DNA from: Gastrodia elata
Taxonomy: Eukaryota > Streptophyta > Magnoliopsida > Asparagales > Orchidaceae
Direction: 5' to 3'
Length of the DNA: 64,000 nt
Assembly (NCBI GenBank): GCA_016760335.1
Contig: CM028675.1
Location: forward strand, 7,006,001 to 7,070,000
Shown: piece after piece, positions 45,401 through 51,617 of the stretch
How positions within the stretch are numbered: position 1 is the stretch's first letter
How the letters are laid out: every line of letters starts with the position of its first letter
Notes under the pieces: generated by a model
What the model saw: only the letters and a program-made list of their open reading frames with translations
Databases searched by the model: none
Told to the model about the DNA's origin: nothing
Position numbers and translations under genes: made by a program

Positions 45401-47891
45401 GAAGCCCACGTCGCGGCCGACGTGCAAGACCCAAAGGTTTCATCCACCAGCGTCTCCATCGCCGGTTAACGTGATGCCCTAGCCTCCTTGATGTTGGGCT
45501 AGGGCAACACAGTAGCGACCGATCGAACGGGGTCAAATCGAGCTCAATAAAGCTCAATCGACCCGTTATAATTGCTCCTTAGGAAGTGATATAGAGAAAC
45601 GAAATGCCATTCAGAAGAATCGAAATTGTTTTGGATGGGATTGGCGTACCTTCATTCCTTCGTTGTCGGCTGATTAGGGTTAGGTAATTTGCTCGAATTG
45701 CCACAGCAGGAGCTCGCCAGAACCTCAACAGCAAACGCGGATGAAAGAGAGGAAGAAAATGGAGAGCTTGGCCGATGGAAGAGCTTATAGGCCGTGAGAA
45801 ATAGGTCGTGGGGGTACGGCGTCTGCGCCGCTGTCGCGCACAGAAGGCTACAGTGATGCAGCCGTTGGATCGTCCCTGATTGGAAGGAACGGCCCTGATT
45901 GTCTTGGAAGGATGTTCCGTGTGCGAATCCGCGCACGAGACCTACCTGGTTCGACCGTTAGCCGTTGGAGCTACTGTGCAAATATTATTTAATTTATTTT
46001 AATTATTTAATAATTAAATCCTTTAAATTAATTAAAATTAAATAATCAAATGAGCTCTAAAAAATCTCAAAAAATTCACCGTTGGCTAAATTAAAAGTGA
46101 GGAGCTCAAAAATGAAATCAAGTTTTAAATTAGAAATCAATTTAATTATTTTAATTTTCTGAGCATTAAAATGCATTAAAATATTCTGAAAAAATCAACA
46201 ACTTCCAAATATTTCTCAAAATTTCATTCCTAGCTAATTTGGGGGTGAGGAGTTCAATGGTGAACTCTGATTTTGATTTGACCTAAATTAGAAAATTTTC
46301 AGGCTATTTAAAATATTCAAAATATTTGTCGAAAAAGAACGATCTCCAAATTGTACCAATATTCAGATATAGGCTCGTAATGCTATTATAAGTGCACTGG
46401 TAGTGAAAATAAGCTATTTGAGGGGTCTCAACAAGTCGGAATCCTAGAAACTACCATTTGCAATTCCGGCGTTCAATGTGTCCAGCTCGTTCCAGTAACT
46501 GTTAGATATCCTTATATAATTGATTGAATTCCCAAATGATGTTCTTAATGTCCATTGGATCATGAATCTCCTCTATGTAAAACCCCTTTTTTCCTTTCAC
46601 CCGACATCAAGGACCCAAAGTCCATCTCAACCTCTGATTTACCCGTTAAACTTCTTCACCATCCTTGAAGACTCTCTCAAATCATTCAATTCTCCCTGTC
46701 TTATTAGCCCAAAGTGGCCTAAATTGTTGTTGAATAGAAATCTTGAGTCTACGTTCCCTTGGTAAAGACATTGTTGTAGAGGGCCTATGACCTGCTCAAG
46801 TGGTTGGAGACTTACTAGTTAACTCAAAGAAGGCTCTAGAAGCTTTGGTTTGGCCTAGAACCACTTGAAACTTCACCAATTTCCTCCTACCCGAGAGCTT
46901 TCCTCTTGGTATCTTCCTTTCTCTCACTCCTTTCTCTCTCCAATTACTATAATTAACCCCTTAATTAGGTTTAGTTACCACTCAACATGTTCTTAAACTT
47001 AAAACTATGATTGGTCTAACCCTAAGCTTCTGAGATATCCATTTAGCCTCTTGTGCTTATCACTATTCTATTATAAACCAAATTCCCTAATTAAGAATGC
47101 CTAACCCTCATTAAAACCCTGATTATCCACTGATTATGGTTAATCAGTTTGTTACAGCCTAAGACTAAATTTAGCTTAGTTTAGAAACCCACCTTAACCT
47201 TTGGGTTTAACAGCCCTACATCAAGATTAAGAACTTAATTATGATAACTAAATTGTTAATTAAAACTTCAATTATGAATTTCAAGAAAACACGTGTTAAT
47301 GGAATAAAGACAACTTTCTTCAGTATAACCTTACATAAAGAGAGAGAGAGAGGGAGAGAATTAAGCCGAAATTGCACTTAATCATGCATTCAATAATTAA
47401 ACAACAAGAAAAAAAAATCTAGAAAATTAAAATTTAACAAGACATACCCGGCGTTGAAAATAATAGGAGGAAGCAAATATATAAAAAACAAATCCTCGCT
47501 GAAGACGAGTATATGAGAGCTCCTCCCCTTGGTCGTCAGCAGAATAACAACTCCAGTGCATAACCCCTATTTGTTGTGCTCAAAACACGAATCCCCCCGT
47601 GAGAAACACAGAAATCAGAGCAAAAGCCGTAAAACCAAAGTAGCGAACCCATGTCGACTCACCAAATGGGTCATAAGAAATTTTAACATTTTCAAGCAAG
47701 GATGGATAACTCACGAGAAGTAGGGCTGTTATGGACTCATTCATCCACCGATTCTCTTCGAGTAGATGACCGATGACGATGCATGCACAGAGCAGCGCAA
47801 CAAATAGGTTTATCGATACCACTGACACACGATCGGAGGTGGTCGATAGAAACCCTAGCCGTACCAGCTCCGCCCCCAAATTAAACCCCAT
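19996..47891 (-). CDS. NHX: Vacuolar-type Na+(K+)/H+ antiporter NHX, exons 1-3 (gene continues left)
   Basis: Class I NHX exchangers (CPA1 family) move Na+ or K+ into the vacuole in exchange for protons, serving salt tolerance, pH and K+ homeostasis. Three exons join in frame: 47715-47891 (59 codons), 47448-47566 (119 nt) and 19996-20093 (98 nt), giving 131 residues plus one base. The start MGFNLGAELV is chosen because the upstream in-frame sequence is only (GA)n. Residues about 24-44 (VSVVSINLFVALLCACIVIG) form the first membrane segment, then HLLEENRWMNESITALLL. Residues 85-94 are LFFIYLLPPI, the amiloride-site motif, followed by IIFNAGFQVKKKQFFRNF and GAVGTLISFFVISVG. All are hallmark NHX1-like sequence. 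Donors GTGAGT, GTATGT, GTGAG and acceptors ATAG and CCAG are canonical. Intron 1 is 148 bp, intron 2 is 27,354 bp and intron 3 at least 19,995 bp. About 400 residues remain outside the window. The exons show no damage, so the gene looks intact here. The exact paralogue is not certain. Confidence 0.93.
20494..21172. mobile_element. Possible PIF/Harbinger-like non-autonomous element
   Basis: The left end GGGGCAGTTGGTTTGAGG and the inverted right end GGCTGTTTGGGTTAAGGGG resemble each other and the GGG-C-TGTTTGG type of PIF/Harbinger ends. The inside is a (G/A)-rich stretch with many CCAG/GTGACC steps (20640-21010) unlike its AT-rich surroundings. The ends match only about two thirds, and I find no clear 3-bp target duplication. 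Confidence 0.3.
21173..24126. other. NHX intron 2, low-copy-looking stretch
   Basis: No gene or full element recognised. Frames of 65-93 codons at 21799-22017 and 23365-23886 match nothing I know and sit in unremarkable intronic DNA. A SINE 3' fragment lies at 22330-22470. Confidence 0.4.
22330..22470 (-). mobile_element. SINE 3' fragment
   Basis: On the minus strand CCACACATTTGCTGCATCG then GAAGCTCATCTAATTT followed by an A-rich tail matches the 3' body of the SINE at 4240-4352 (CATACATTTGCTTTATATA then GAAGCTCACCTAATTTC). The tRNA-like head is too degraded to read. Confidence 0.45.
24127..26516 (+). mobile_element. Solo LTR, 2390 bp, TSD CCTTG
   Basis: Starts TGTAACGACCCAAAGTCG and ends GGGACATCACA, with perfect flanking duplications CCTTG (24122-24126 and 26517-26521). 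No internal element sequence. Structure in order: AT-rich 5' half, TATA-like CTATTAATA (24766), pyrimidine-rich leader of CAGCC/CAGCAG steps (24790-25250), AT-rich stretch, conserved CAGATTGAGCGAACTGTCA block (about 25641), hairpin array (25814-26031), and the terminal box ACTCAATATGATC...CATCACA. The many ORFs in the leader are repeat artefacts. Confidence 0.95.
25814..26031 (+). repeat. Tandem hairpin array in solo LTR (6 units)
   Basis: Units of about 37 bp with the connector GCATTCGTGGC. Stem arms include ATTACTG/CATTAAT, GTTACTG/CAATAAC, ATTACTA/CGGTAAT, GTTACTG/CAGTAGC and GTTACTG/CAGTAAC. The first unit has lost its right arm. Pairing is weaker than in the 36762-36985 array. Confidence 0.85.
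26522..28720. other. AT-rich intronic DNA, nothing certain
   Basis: Contains a (TA)n tract near 27200-27222 and an 82-codon plus frame (27983-28231) that I do not recognise. From about 27580 the base composition becomes less AT-rich and may be the start of an old retroelement whose gag remnant is at 28751. Confidence 0.35.
28751..29133 (+). repeat. 191-bp tandem duplication carrying a gypsy-gag-like scrap
   Basis: Copy 1 (28751-28941) and copy 2 (28942-29133) are nearly identical. Each reads MDHFETMVSLYNLCNVAKC then KLFAMTLMEMAQR, resembling the Ty3/gypsy gag core (H-x-x-x-F-x-x-x-M-x-L-Y-N...C-x-x-F-x-x-T-L). Each ends in ATAATTAAATAAATCC and TATTTATTTTTGGGG. There is no other gag context, so the retroelement call is moderate. 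Confidence 0.6.
29134..30470. other. Probable old retroelement flank and intronic DNA
   Basis: A TATA-box-like TATCTATAAATAACCCC at 29357 with a C/T-rich downstream stretch could be a relic LTR promoter. The rest is AT-rich with no recognised feature. Confidence 0.3.
30479..30538 (+). other. Possible short exon (60 bp) with good splice sites
   Basis: ATTTTCAG before and AAG|GTAAAT after bound a 60-bp non-AT-rich stretch (GCATGCCGAGGAGTTCG...). It may be a 5' exon of the SUVH-like fragment downstream on the same strand. No protein similarity, so this rests on splice-site match and composition only. Confidence 0.25.
31146..33319 (-). mobile_element. Solo LTR, 2174 bp, TSD GATCT
   Basis: On the minus strand it starts TGTAACGACCCAAAATCG (33319) and ends at 31146 in ...ATCGGGCCGTCACA. 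Perfect 5-bp duplications GATCT at 31141-31145 and 33320-33324. No internal sequence remains. TATA box CTCTATAAATAG on the minus strand at 32637-32620, GC-rich upstream region (32640-32780), leader, donor-like CTAAG|GTATGAG near 32285-32275, and hairpin array at 31605-31772. It sits inside the SUVH-like fragment. Confidence 0.95.
31605..31772 (-). repeat. Tandem hairpin array in solo LTR (5 units)
   Basis: Units of about 35 bp. Stem arms on the plus strand: GTTACCG/CAATAAC, GTTATTG/CAGTAAC, GTTATTG/CTAATAAC, ATTGCTA/CAGCAAC, GTTACTG/CAGTAAC. Several arms need G-T wobble pairs. Confidence 0.8.
33325..33780. other. AT-rich intronic spacer
   Basis: Nothing recognised beyond the last nine codons of the SUVH-like frame at the left edge. 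Confidence 0.4.
34690..35640 (+). repeat. 57-bp minisatellite with a higher-order period of about 385 bp
   Basis: About 17 copies of a 55-57 bp pyrimidine-rich unit (CACACAGCAGCCCTCCTTC then TCCTCTCCAAACAGCAGCCC and TTCCTCCCTCTTCTCC). Variant units recur about 385 bp apart: CCAAATAGCAGCCC at 34999 and 35384, TCCATCTTTTCCCC at 35071 and 35456, CTATTCTCCCC at 34850 and 35235. Since 57 is divisible by three, most frames stay open (267 codons plus, 246 minus); these are not taken as genes. Confidence 0.92.
36762..36985 (+). repeat. Tandem hairpin array in solo LTR (6 units, best paired)
   Basis: Units of about 37 bp joined by GCATTCGTGGC. Stem arms: GTTACTG/CAGTAAC, ATTACTG/CAGTAAT, GTTACTG/CAGTAAC, ATTACG/CGGTAAT, GTTACTG/CAGTAAC, GTTACTG/CAGTAAC. 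The closing pair alternates G-C and A-T in step on both arms. Confidence 0.92.
37689..37916 (+). pseudogene. Gypsy gag C-terminal part with zinc knuckle
   Basis: A 75-codon frame with two cysteine clusters: CVTCGKEHLRGIF, a degenerate first box, and CNNCERSGHITKDC, an intact CX2CX4HX4C nucleic-acid-binding knuckle. It follows the gag core and precedes a protease relic, as expected in Ty3/gypsy. Broken from the upstream gag by stops and from the downstream protease by a frameshift. Confidence 0.8.
38030..39745 (+). pseudogene. Gypsy protease, RT and RNase H relic
   Basis: Protease: ILFDPDASHSFIS, where the D-S/T-G-A active site is now DPDA, so the catalytic triad is lost. RT: IDLMPRTLLISKGAYE and later FIDDILVYSEKKEEH, retaining the paired aspartates in a frame crowded with stops. 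Then GRVITK and NLVGYYRKF-type, and RNase H CVIMLEKQIISYAF. No open frame exceeds 100 codons. Confidence 0.8.
39746..40465. other. AT-rich DNA, microsatellite at 39770-39810
   Basis: A TA/TATACATATG tract, then AT-rich DNA without recognised coding. If the gypsy element at 33780 once had an integrase it should have been here; nothing of it can be read. Confidence 0.4.
40740..41418 (-). mobile_element. TRIM (terminal-repeat retrotransposon in miniature), complete, TSD CTTGC
   Basis: Two LTRs of 223-224 bp (40740-40962 and 41195-41418, about 95 percent identical by eye) flank a 232-bp interior without coding capacity. Oriented on the minus strand, the 5' LTR is the right one. The primer-binding site TGGTATCAGAGC lies at 41192-41181, two bases from it. 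A polypurine tract (AGGTTGGGGAGATTG) ends just before the other LTR. LTR ends are TGATGACCC...GTTACA. Perfect flanking duplications CTTGC at 40735-40739 and 41419-41423. It needs proteins of another element to move. Confidence 0.93.
41181..41192 (-). other. TRIM primer-binding site
   Basis: GCTCTGATACCA on the plus strand is the reverse complement of TGGTATCAGAGC, two bases from the TRIM 5' LTR. Confidence 0.85.
42436..42812 (+). mobile_element. tRNA-derived SINE head, tandemly duplicated (unit about 196 bp)
   Basis: Two copies, starting at about 42436 and 42632, each bounded by (TA)n. Each has an A box TAGCTCAGTGGTTGAGG (42454 and 42650) and a B box GGTTCAAATCC (42497) or GGTTTAAATCC (42692), followed by CCACCGRCCACACATAAGC. 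The acceptor-stem halves do not pair, so neither is a functional tRNA. The unit also includes TTGCTTACTTGCTCATATT then CTTGACCACATA. The same head is found at 4240-4352 on the minus strand. Confidence 0.7.
42872..42884 (+). other. Primer-binding site of gypsy element
   Basis: TGGTATCAGAGCC, two bases after the LTR end at 42869. Standard initiator-Met tRNA site of plant gypsy chromovirus-type elements. Confidence 0.85.
42885..44290 (+). pseudogene. Gypsy gag joined to the protease-RT linker by internal deletion
   Basis: After the primer-binding site, a degraded leader runs to about 43490 (MNPESDTPIP). 43695-43940 gives gag core: AFNGSASPIEAANWLKVIE, DLASIKCPESKAIHLATH, EYWWDSELKSRY and VSVEDIPWHELVE. 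At about 43935 it passes straight into GMNWLSKFNAVIDCQKKK and LRVGEKPEVFIGK, the conserved linker between protease and RT (usually G-M-D-W-L). Then LVTMIGEAKEDRSMEDTNI leads into the region before RT. The zinc knuckle and protease are deleted; RT, RNase H and integrase do not follow. Confidence 0.75.
44291..45189. other. AT-rich DNA, no recognised feature
   Basis: Possibly the AT-rich part of another LTR together with the next GC-rich block, but ends cannot be defined. Confidence 0.35.
45190..45970. other. GC-rich segment of unknown nature, possible LTR promoter region
   Basis: About 780 bp much richer in GC than its flanks, with many CpG steps, for example GCGACGGGCAGAACGCGCAC and GACCCGACCCGATCC. 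It is bordered on both sides by AATAATTAAAT-type sequence (45165-45182 and 46000-46018). It contains no long coding frame (longest 94 codons, minus, unrecognised). CpG retention and position resemble the promoter part of a large gypsy LTR; a captured genic fragment is also possible. Confidence 0.35.
45971..47447. other. AT-rich intronic DNA with a degenerate internal repeat
   Basis: 46050-46190 and 46215-46330 are diverged copies of one sequence (TCTCAAAAAATTCACCG then GGCTAAATTAAAAGTGAGGAG, against TCTCAAAATTTCATTCC then AGCTAATTTGGGGGTGAGGAG). The remainder up to NHX exon 2 has a short (GA)n at 47340-47360 and nothing else recognised. Confidence 0.4.
47448..47566 (-). CDS. NHX: NHX exon 2
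   Basis: After acceptor AAATAG the exon reads GLCTGVVILLTTKGRSSH, then ILVFSEDLFFIYLLPPI and IFNA, ending in the first two bases of a Gly codon before donor GTATGT (47447). It includes the amiloride-site motif LFFIYLLPPI. Length 119 nt keeps frame with exons 1 and 3. Confidence 0.95.
47715..47891 (-). CDS. NHX: NHX exon 1 (start codon 47891-47889)
   Basis: 59 codons: MGFNLGAELVRLGFLSTTSD, then RVSVVSINLFVALLCACIV, IGHLLEENRWMNESITALLL. The open frame extends upstream only through (GA)n as an ER repeat, which is 5' UTR, so the second Met (in GGTGAGATGGGG) is the start. Donor GTGAGT at 47714. The frame runs past the donor into the intron for 43 codons before a stop. Confidence 0.95.
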
Positions 47892-47906
47892 CTCACCTCC
47901 GCGGCC

Positions 47907-47980
<74 letters not shown>

Positions 47981-48260
47981 GCAACCCTCTTCCTACCCTC
48001 CCTCTTCCTCAATCAAAAAAACAAGATAGAAAACAAATTAGGCGACCACAAAAACAACCACAAATCACGCAGAGCCAATTGTTCACGTCTCCTCAGAGTC
48101 CATTCGAGAGAAGACAACACTCGAAAAACTTTAGTCTCAACGCAGCAACTGGATCAGCTCCTCAGGATCAAAACGCGTAACGAAAAGAAGATATAGATTG
48201 AGATCTGCGGCCAACGAAATCCGCAAGGCATTCACGAAAGGATTCATTTGCATCTCTCCT
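47892..48260 (-). promoter_or_regulatory. NHX: NHX 5' UTR with (GA)34 tract
   Basis: On the minus strand a perfect (GA)n tract (47976-47909, 68 bp) lies 18 bases before the start codon, after a G/A-rich and T-rich leader. GA tracts in 5' UTRs are common in plants and can bind BBR/BPC factors. The transcription start is not visible; about 48260 is a guess from a TATA-like site. A 5'-UTR intron cannot be excluded. Confidence 0.5.
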
Positions 48261-48290
48261 GAGAGCTCATTTTTGGCTACTTCCACTGAA

Positions 48291-48300
48291 GAATATAAAT
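48291..48300 (-). promoter_or_regulatory. Possible NHX TATA element
   Basis: Minus-strand ATTTATATTC, about 400 bp upstream of the start codon, at the edge of the GC-richer leader. Weak match. Confidence 0.25.
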
Positions 48301-48378
48301 CGAATCATGATAATCCCGATTCCGAATGTTAAGCGGAAGTGTTGATGATGTGGAACACGGATGCTGCGGGAAAGGCTG

Positions 48379-48388
48379 GACACGTGTC
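48379..48388. promoter_or_regulatory. Palindromic G-box / ABRE (GACACGTGTC)
   Basis: A perfect 10-bp palindrome with the CACGTG core bound by bZIP (ABF/AREB) and bHLH factors, about 490 bp upstream of the NHX start. ABA and salt induction of NHX1-type genes is well known in plants; that this site mediates it is inference. Confidence 0.5.
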
Positions 48389-48539
48389 AGTATGTGAATA
48401 GTTTACATTGCTGTTTGGCGGGGGAAGGAAATAACGTCGCTTCTCGGGCCCTTTTATCTATTATTCTCCGTATATTTGATTCGTGCCTAGCGCTTTCGGC
48501 CGCCAGGACCAGCAGCTAAGCATCGTCCTCTAATACAGA

Positions 48540-49480
48540 ATACTATTTACATATTAATATATATTAAAATATAGATGTATTGTGAAATTTTTAATATTTT
48601 TTGATATATTAAAAACTTATTTTTAATATTTTTTTGATATATATTTTTTGTATAATTATAATATTTTTATATATATAAATATATAACTGATTTAATTCGA
48701 ATAATGTGTAAGTGTAACCATAGCCAAAATGCTGCATATTTTATAAGAAATGAGTTTTTCATTAAAATATAAATTTTTCATGTATATATTCAATTAGATC
48801 TAAAATTAAAAAATATTTGAGGTCTTAAAGTTTTAATATAAAAAACAAAAAAATCATTTAAATATTCAAATAATATTCTCAAATTCAAATAAATTTGAGC
48901 AAAAATAATAACTATTTTTAAATGCTAAAATCACTCTGAAATATGCTTATAATGTACTTTATATAATTTTATGCTAAGGGTTTAGTGTATTATTAGCATT
49001 TATTATTTCTTGAAAATGTATTTCTTAAACTTTAATTATTATTATTATTGTACATAATATTAAAATAAGATTTACTTTTAAATATTTTAATTCATATATA
49101 AAAATATCTTATGGTTGGTTAATCTTATAAATTTAATTGTTAATATAATATCACTAAAATATTTATTTTGTATAGCTTTTTAATGCTTTCATTAATTAAT
49201 ATCTATTGTAATAATTCGATTTGCCTATAATCAATATAAGTATTTATTAAAAAAATTAGCTTAATAAATAGAATTACTTATATTATTTATTATTAAACGG
49301 ATATTATGTGTTATATGTTCAATATAATACTATAACACATTTAATGAATTATTATATAATATTAAGACAAAATTTGCCTATGTCGGTTTTCATAGATTTG
49401 CCTATTTTGGAAGAAAAGCAATTTGACTATGTCGATTTTCATAGATTCACTGTCCCCTCGACGTAACTCATTATTTAACA
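48540..49480. other. AT-rich intergenic DNA
   Basis: No gene. 49375-49450 has two copies of a short motif (TTTGCCTATGTCGGTTTTCAT and TTTGACTATGTCGATTTTC). Confidence 0.45.
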
Positions 49481-49484
49481 ATCA

Positions 49485-49835
49485 TTTGCTTATGCTTCAA
49501 ATCCTTTTTTCATGGATGAGTCCATGTGGCACCCATGGAGCGATACTTTGTCTTGCATGATATTTTGCTTCTATTTGATACCCAATGATCTACTTTAATA
49601 CTATATGTAACATTCCACTCTCAAATATCAAGATGTTGTTCGCTTTAATCTTAACGAACTCACGATTTTGTCATTAGAAGATAACATCCTAACAAATCGC
49701 CTATGCTTGGAGTGCTCGTAACTGAACAATCTTAACTTTAAAATTTTTATAAGATATTTCAACATTATCTGAAAAAGCACATCGATGTTTAAAAATTTTG
49801 CTTAATACTACTTAAGAAATTTTAACATTTCATTA
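49485..49835 (-). mobile_element. Old relic of the same TRIM family
   Basis: Aligned with the TRIM at 40740: interior ATGTGGCACCCATGGAGCG then CTTCTATTTGATACCCAATG corresponds to 41115-41180. TAATACTATATGTAACATTCC corresponds to the primer site and LTR start. ATTAGAAGATAACATCC and ACTTAAGAAATTTTAAC follow the LTR. Only one LTR and part of the interior are left, with many substitutions. Confidence 0.6.
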
Positions 49836-50279
49836 GTAGATATTCATTCCTCTTCGCATTTGAAATCTATACGATATCCTCTTCATGTGGAGTGATTCTC
49901 TAAACTCTTTGTTAGATACTTAATTTTTAATGTTTGTCGTAACTTCACTACCAATGTCTTTGTCATCACAGCATATTTGATAACTCGAGTAAAGCAATTA
50001 CAAATCAAACTACATGCTCGCCAATTCATCTTCGCTCAATTTTCTCCAATATTTTTTCAGGTTTCTCGTTGCTATCCAAAATATCTTAAAAAGTTATGGC
50101 ACATAAAGTGTTCATTATCTCACATCTTCACATCCCAAATTTGAGCTTGAGAACATTAATCTTCGTAGGATGCATTATAATATGACAAATGAATCTCTCC
50201 AACACACTAAGAGTTGAGGTACATTCTGCTTCCTACACCATGGCATAACAAATTGAAAATCAACTGAAACTCGCAGCAC

Positions 50280-50636
50280 AACTGCCAACTTTAATACCAT
50301 ATGTTAGCATAGAGTTGCCAAAGAACACAATTACAAATATATATTTACACCAGCACAACACAAAACACAAAATTGCGTAGTTCGATGAGATTCACCCGAG
50401 TCCAAATAAAGGAGAGAAAATTCCACTAAATAAAAAGGGATGAAGATGCAACTAACTTTTAGGTTCTACACATTTGCCAATGGCTACTCACATTAAAACA
50501 ATAGCAGTACTAAAAGGAAAACACAATTTTCCTTAATTGAAATAAAAAACATCTTAAGAACTTGTACTCAAACCCAAATCCTCATTCCAAAGTAAAACAA
50601 TTTTCACATTATTAGACTGAAGGAGAGCTGTAACGC
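50280..50636 (-). mobile_element. Possible LTR relic (copia-like), minus strand
   Basis: TTTAATACCATATGTTAGC at 50301 resembles the reverse complement of a decayed primer-binding site next to an LTR end (plant consensus GCTCTGATACCATGTTAGC). The following stretch has the look of such LTRs (ACACAAAATTGCGTAGTTCG, GAGATTCACCCGAGTC). No interior domains recognised to the left. Confidence 0.35.
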
Positions 50637-51157
50637 CCCCAGGAGGGCATCTCCTTGGCCAGGAATGCAATGAAATACTCCGTCACCTGAGCGCTTGGGC
50701 TCGCCCATCTCGACCACATTTGCCGAAAAAACAGTGCCGAGTGCTTGCCGAGGAGCCAATTCTGCGCCAGTTTTGTGTCTATTTTATGTCTGATTTGCCT
50801 CTAATTAATTCGTAACCATTACAAATGCATTTTTAAACTCCGCCAAAAAAATATAGGCCAAAATACCATCTTTTCTGTTCCATTCATTTCCACGTGTTTT
50901 ACTTCACTAAGAAATACAGTTGTAAGAAAAAAAAACTTTCAATGCATCTGCATCACCAACATACAATATGCATAAGCGAAAAGATCAATCAAATAACTTG
51001 CTAATGCTATAATACATCACGTCAACACGCCAGGCTGCAAGAAAGTGGGAAGCTGAGTCCCAAATAACCCAGGCATATATATATAACACAATAAGCTATG
51101 AATTCAGTTCCATGAAACTCCAAATGAGTGGCAATGGGAAACAAAATCATGAATTTC

Positions 51158-51188
<31 letters not shown>

Positions 51189-51260
51189 AAAATATCTTGA
51201 CTATACATTAAAAAAAGGATTCTTTACTTAATATATCACCCAAATCTTTATAATTTACAT
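50637..51260. other. Intergenic DNA between VAP27 and NHX
   Basis: Starts with a less AT-rich block (GTAACGCCCCCAGGAGGG, 50632-50770) that may be another LTR or TRIM end; the rest is AT-rich with a (TA)n tract at 51160-51180. Confidence 0.35.
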
Positions 51261-51270
51261 ATGATTAAAA

Positions 51271-51276
51271 TTTATT
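51271..51276 (-). terminator. Poly(A) signal AATAAA for VAP27
   Basis: Minus-strand AATAAA about 230 bases after the stop codon, followed by T-rich sequence. It is the first canonical signal in the 3' UTR, so a likely cleavage signal. Confidence 0.45.
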
Positions 51277-51506
51277 TTTCTGGTAAATATAAAAGATTGG
51301 GTGGTTAGATATGTATATTATAAAGTATTTGAGACAAAATTCTGAAAAAGAAAACAAAGACGTATGATACACATGGTATGTATTTGACCCAAAGTATATA
51401 TAATCCGCTAAACTGACGAGGCAACAATCAGTAATAATAGGCTCATTGTAGAATCCTTCCAAAGATACATGGTTCCGTTTAGATTTCGCTCGCAATATAT
51501 AAGAAC

Positions 51507-51617
51507 TTACGGCCGCCATAGGTATCCCATTGAGATTCCCACCATCCAGATAAAGATTACGAAAAAAGCGGGGAAGCCTGTTTGAGCCCTGGAAGCATCT
51601 CTCCTTCTCAGAAGAAT
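51507..51617 (-). CDS. VAP27: VAP27 coding exon 9 (membrane anchor, stop)
   Basis: ILLRRRDASRAQTG, then the hydrophobic anchor FPAFFVIFIWMVGISMGYLW and RP before TAA (51509-51507). Acceptor CATGTAG. Confidence 0.93.
   Translation of the reverse strand: MLLRRRDASRAQTGFPAFFVIFIWMVGISMGYLWRP

Noticed and set aside
47773..48180. Plus ORF of 135 codons across the NHX 5' UTR
   Set aside because: Antisense of NHX exon 1 and (CT)n; no similarity.
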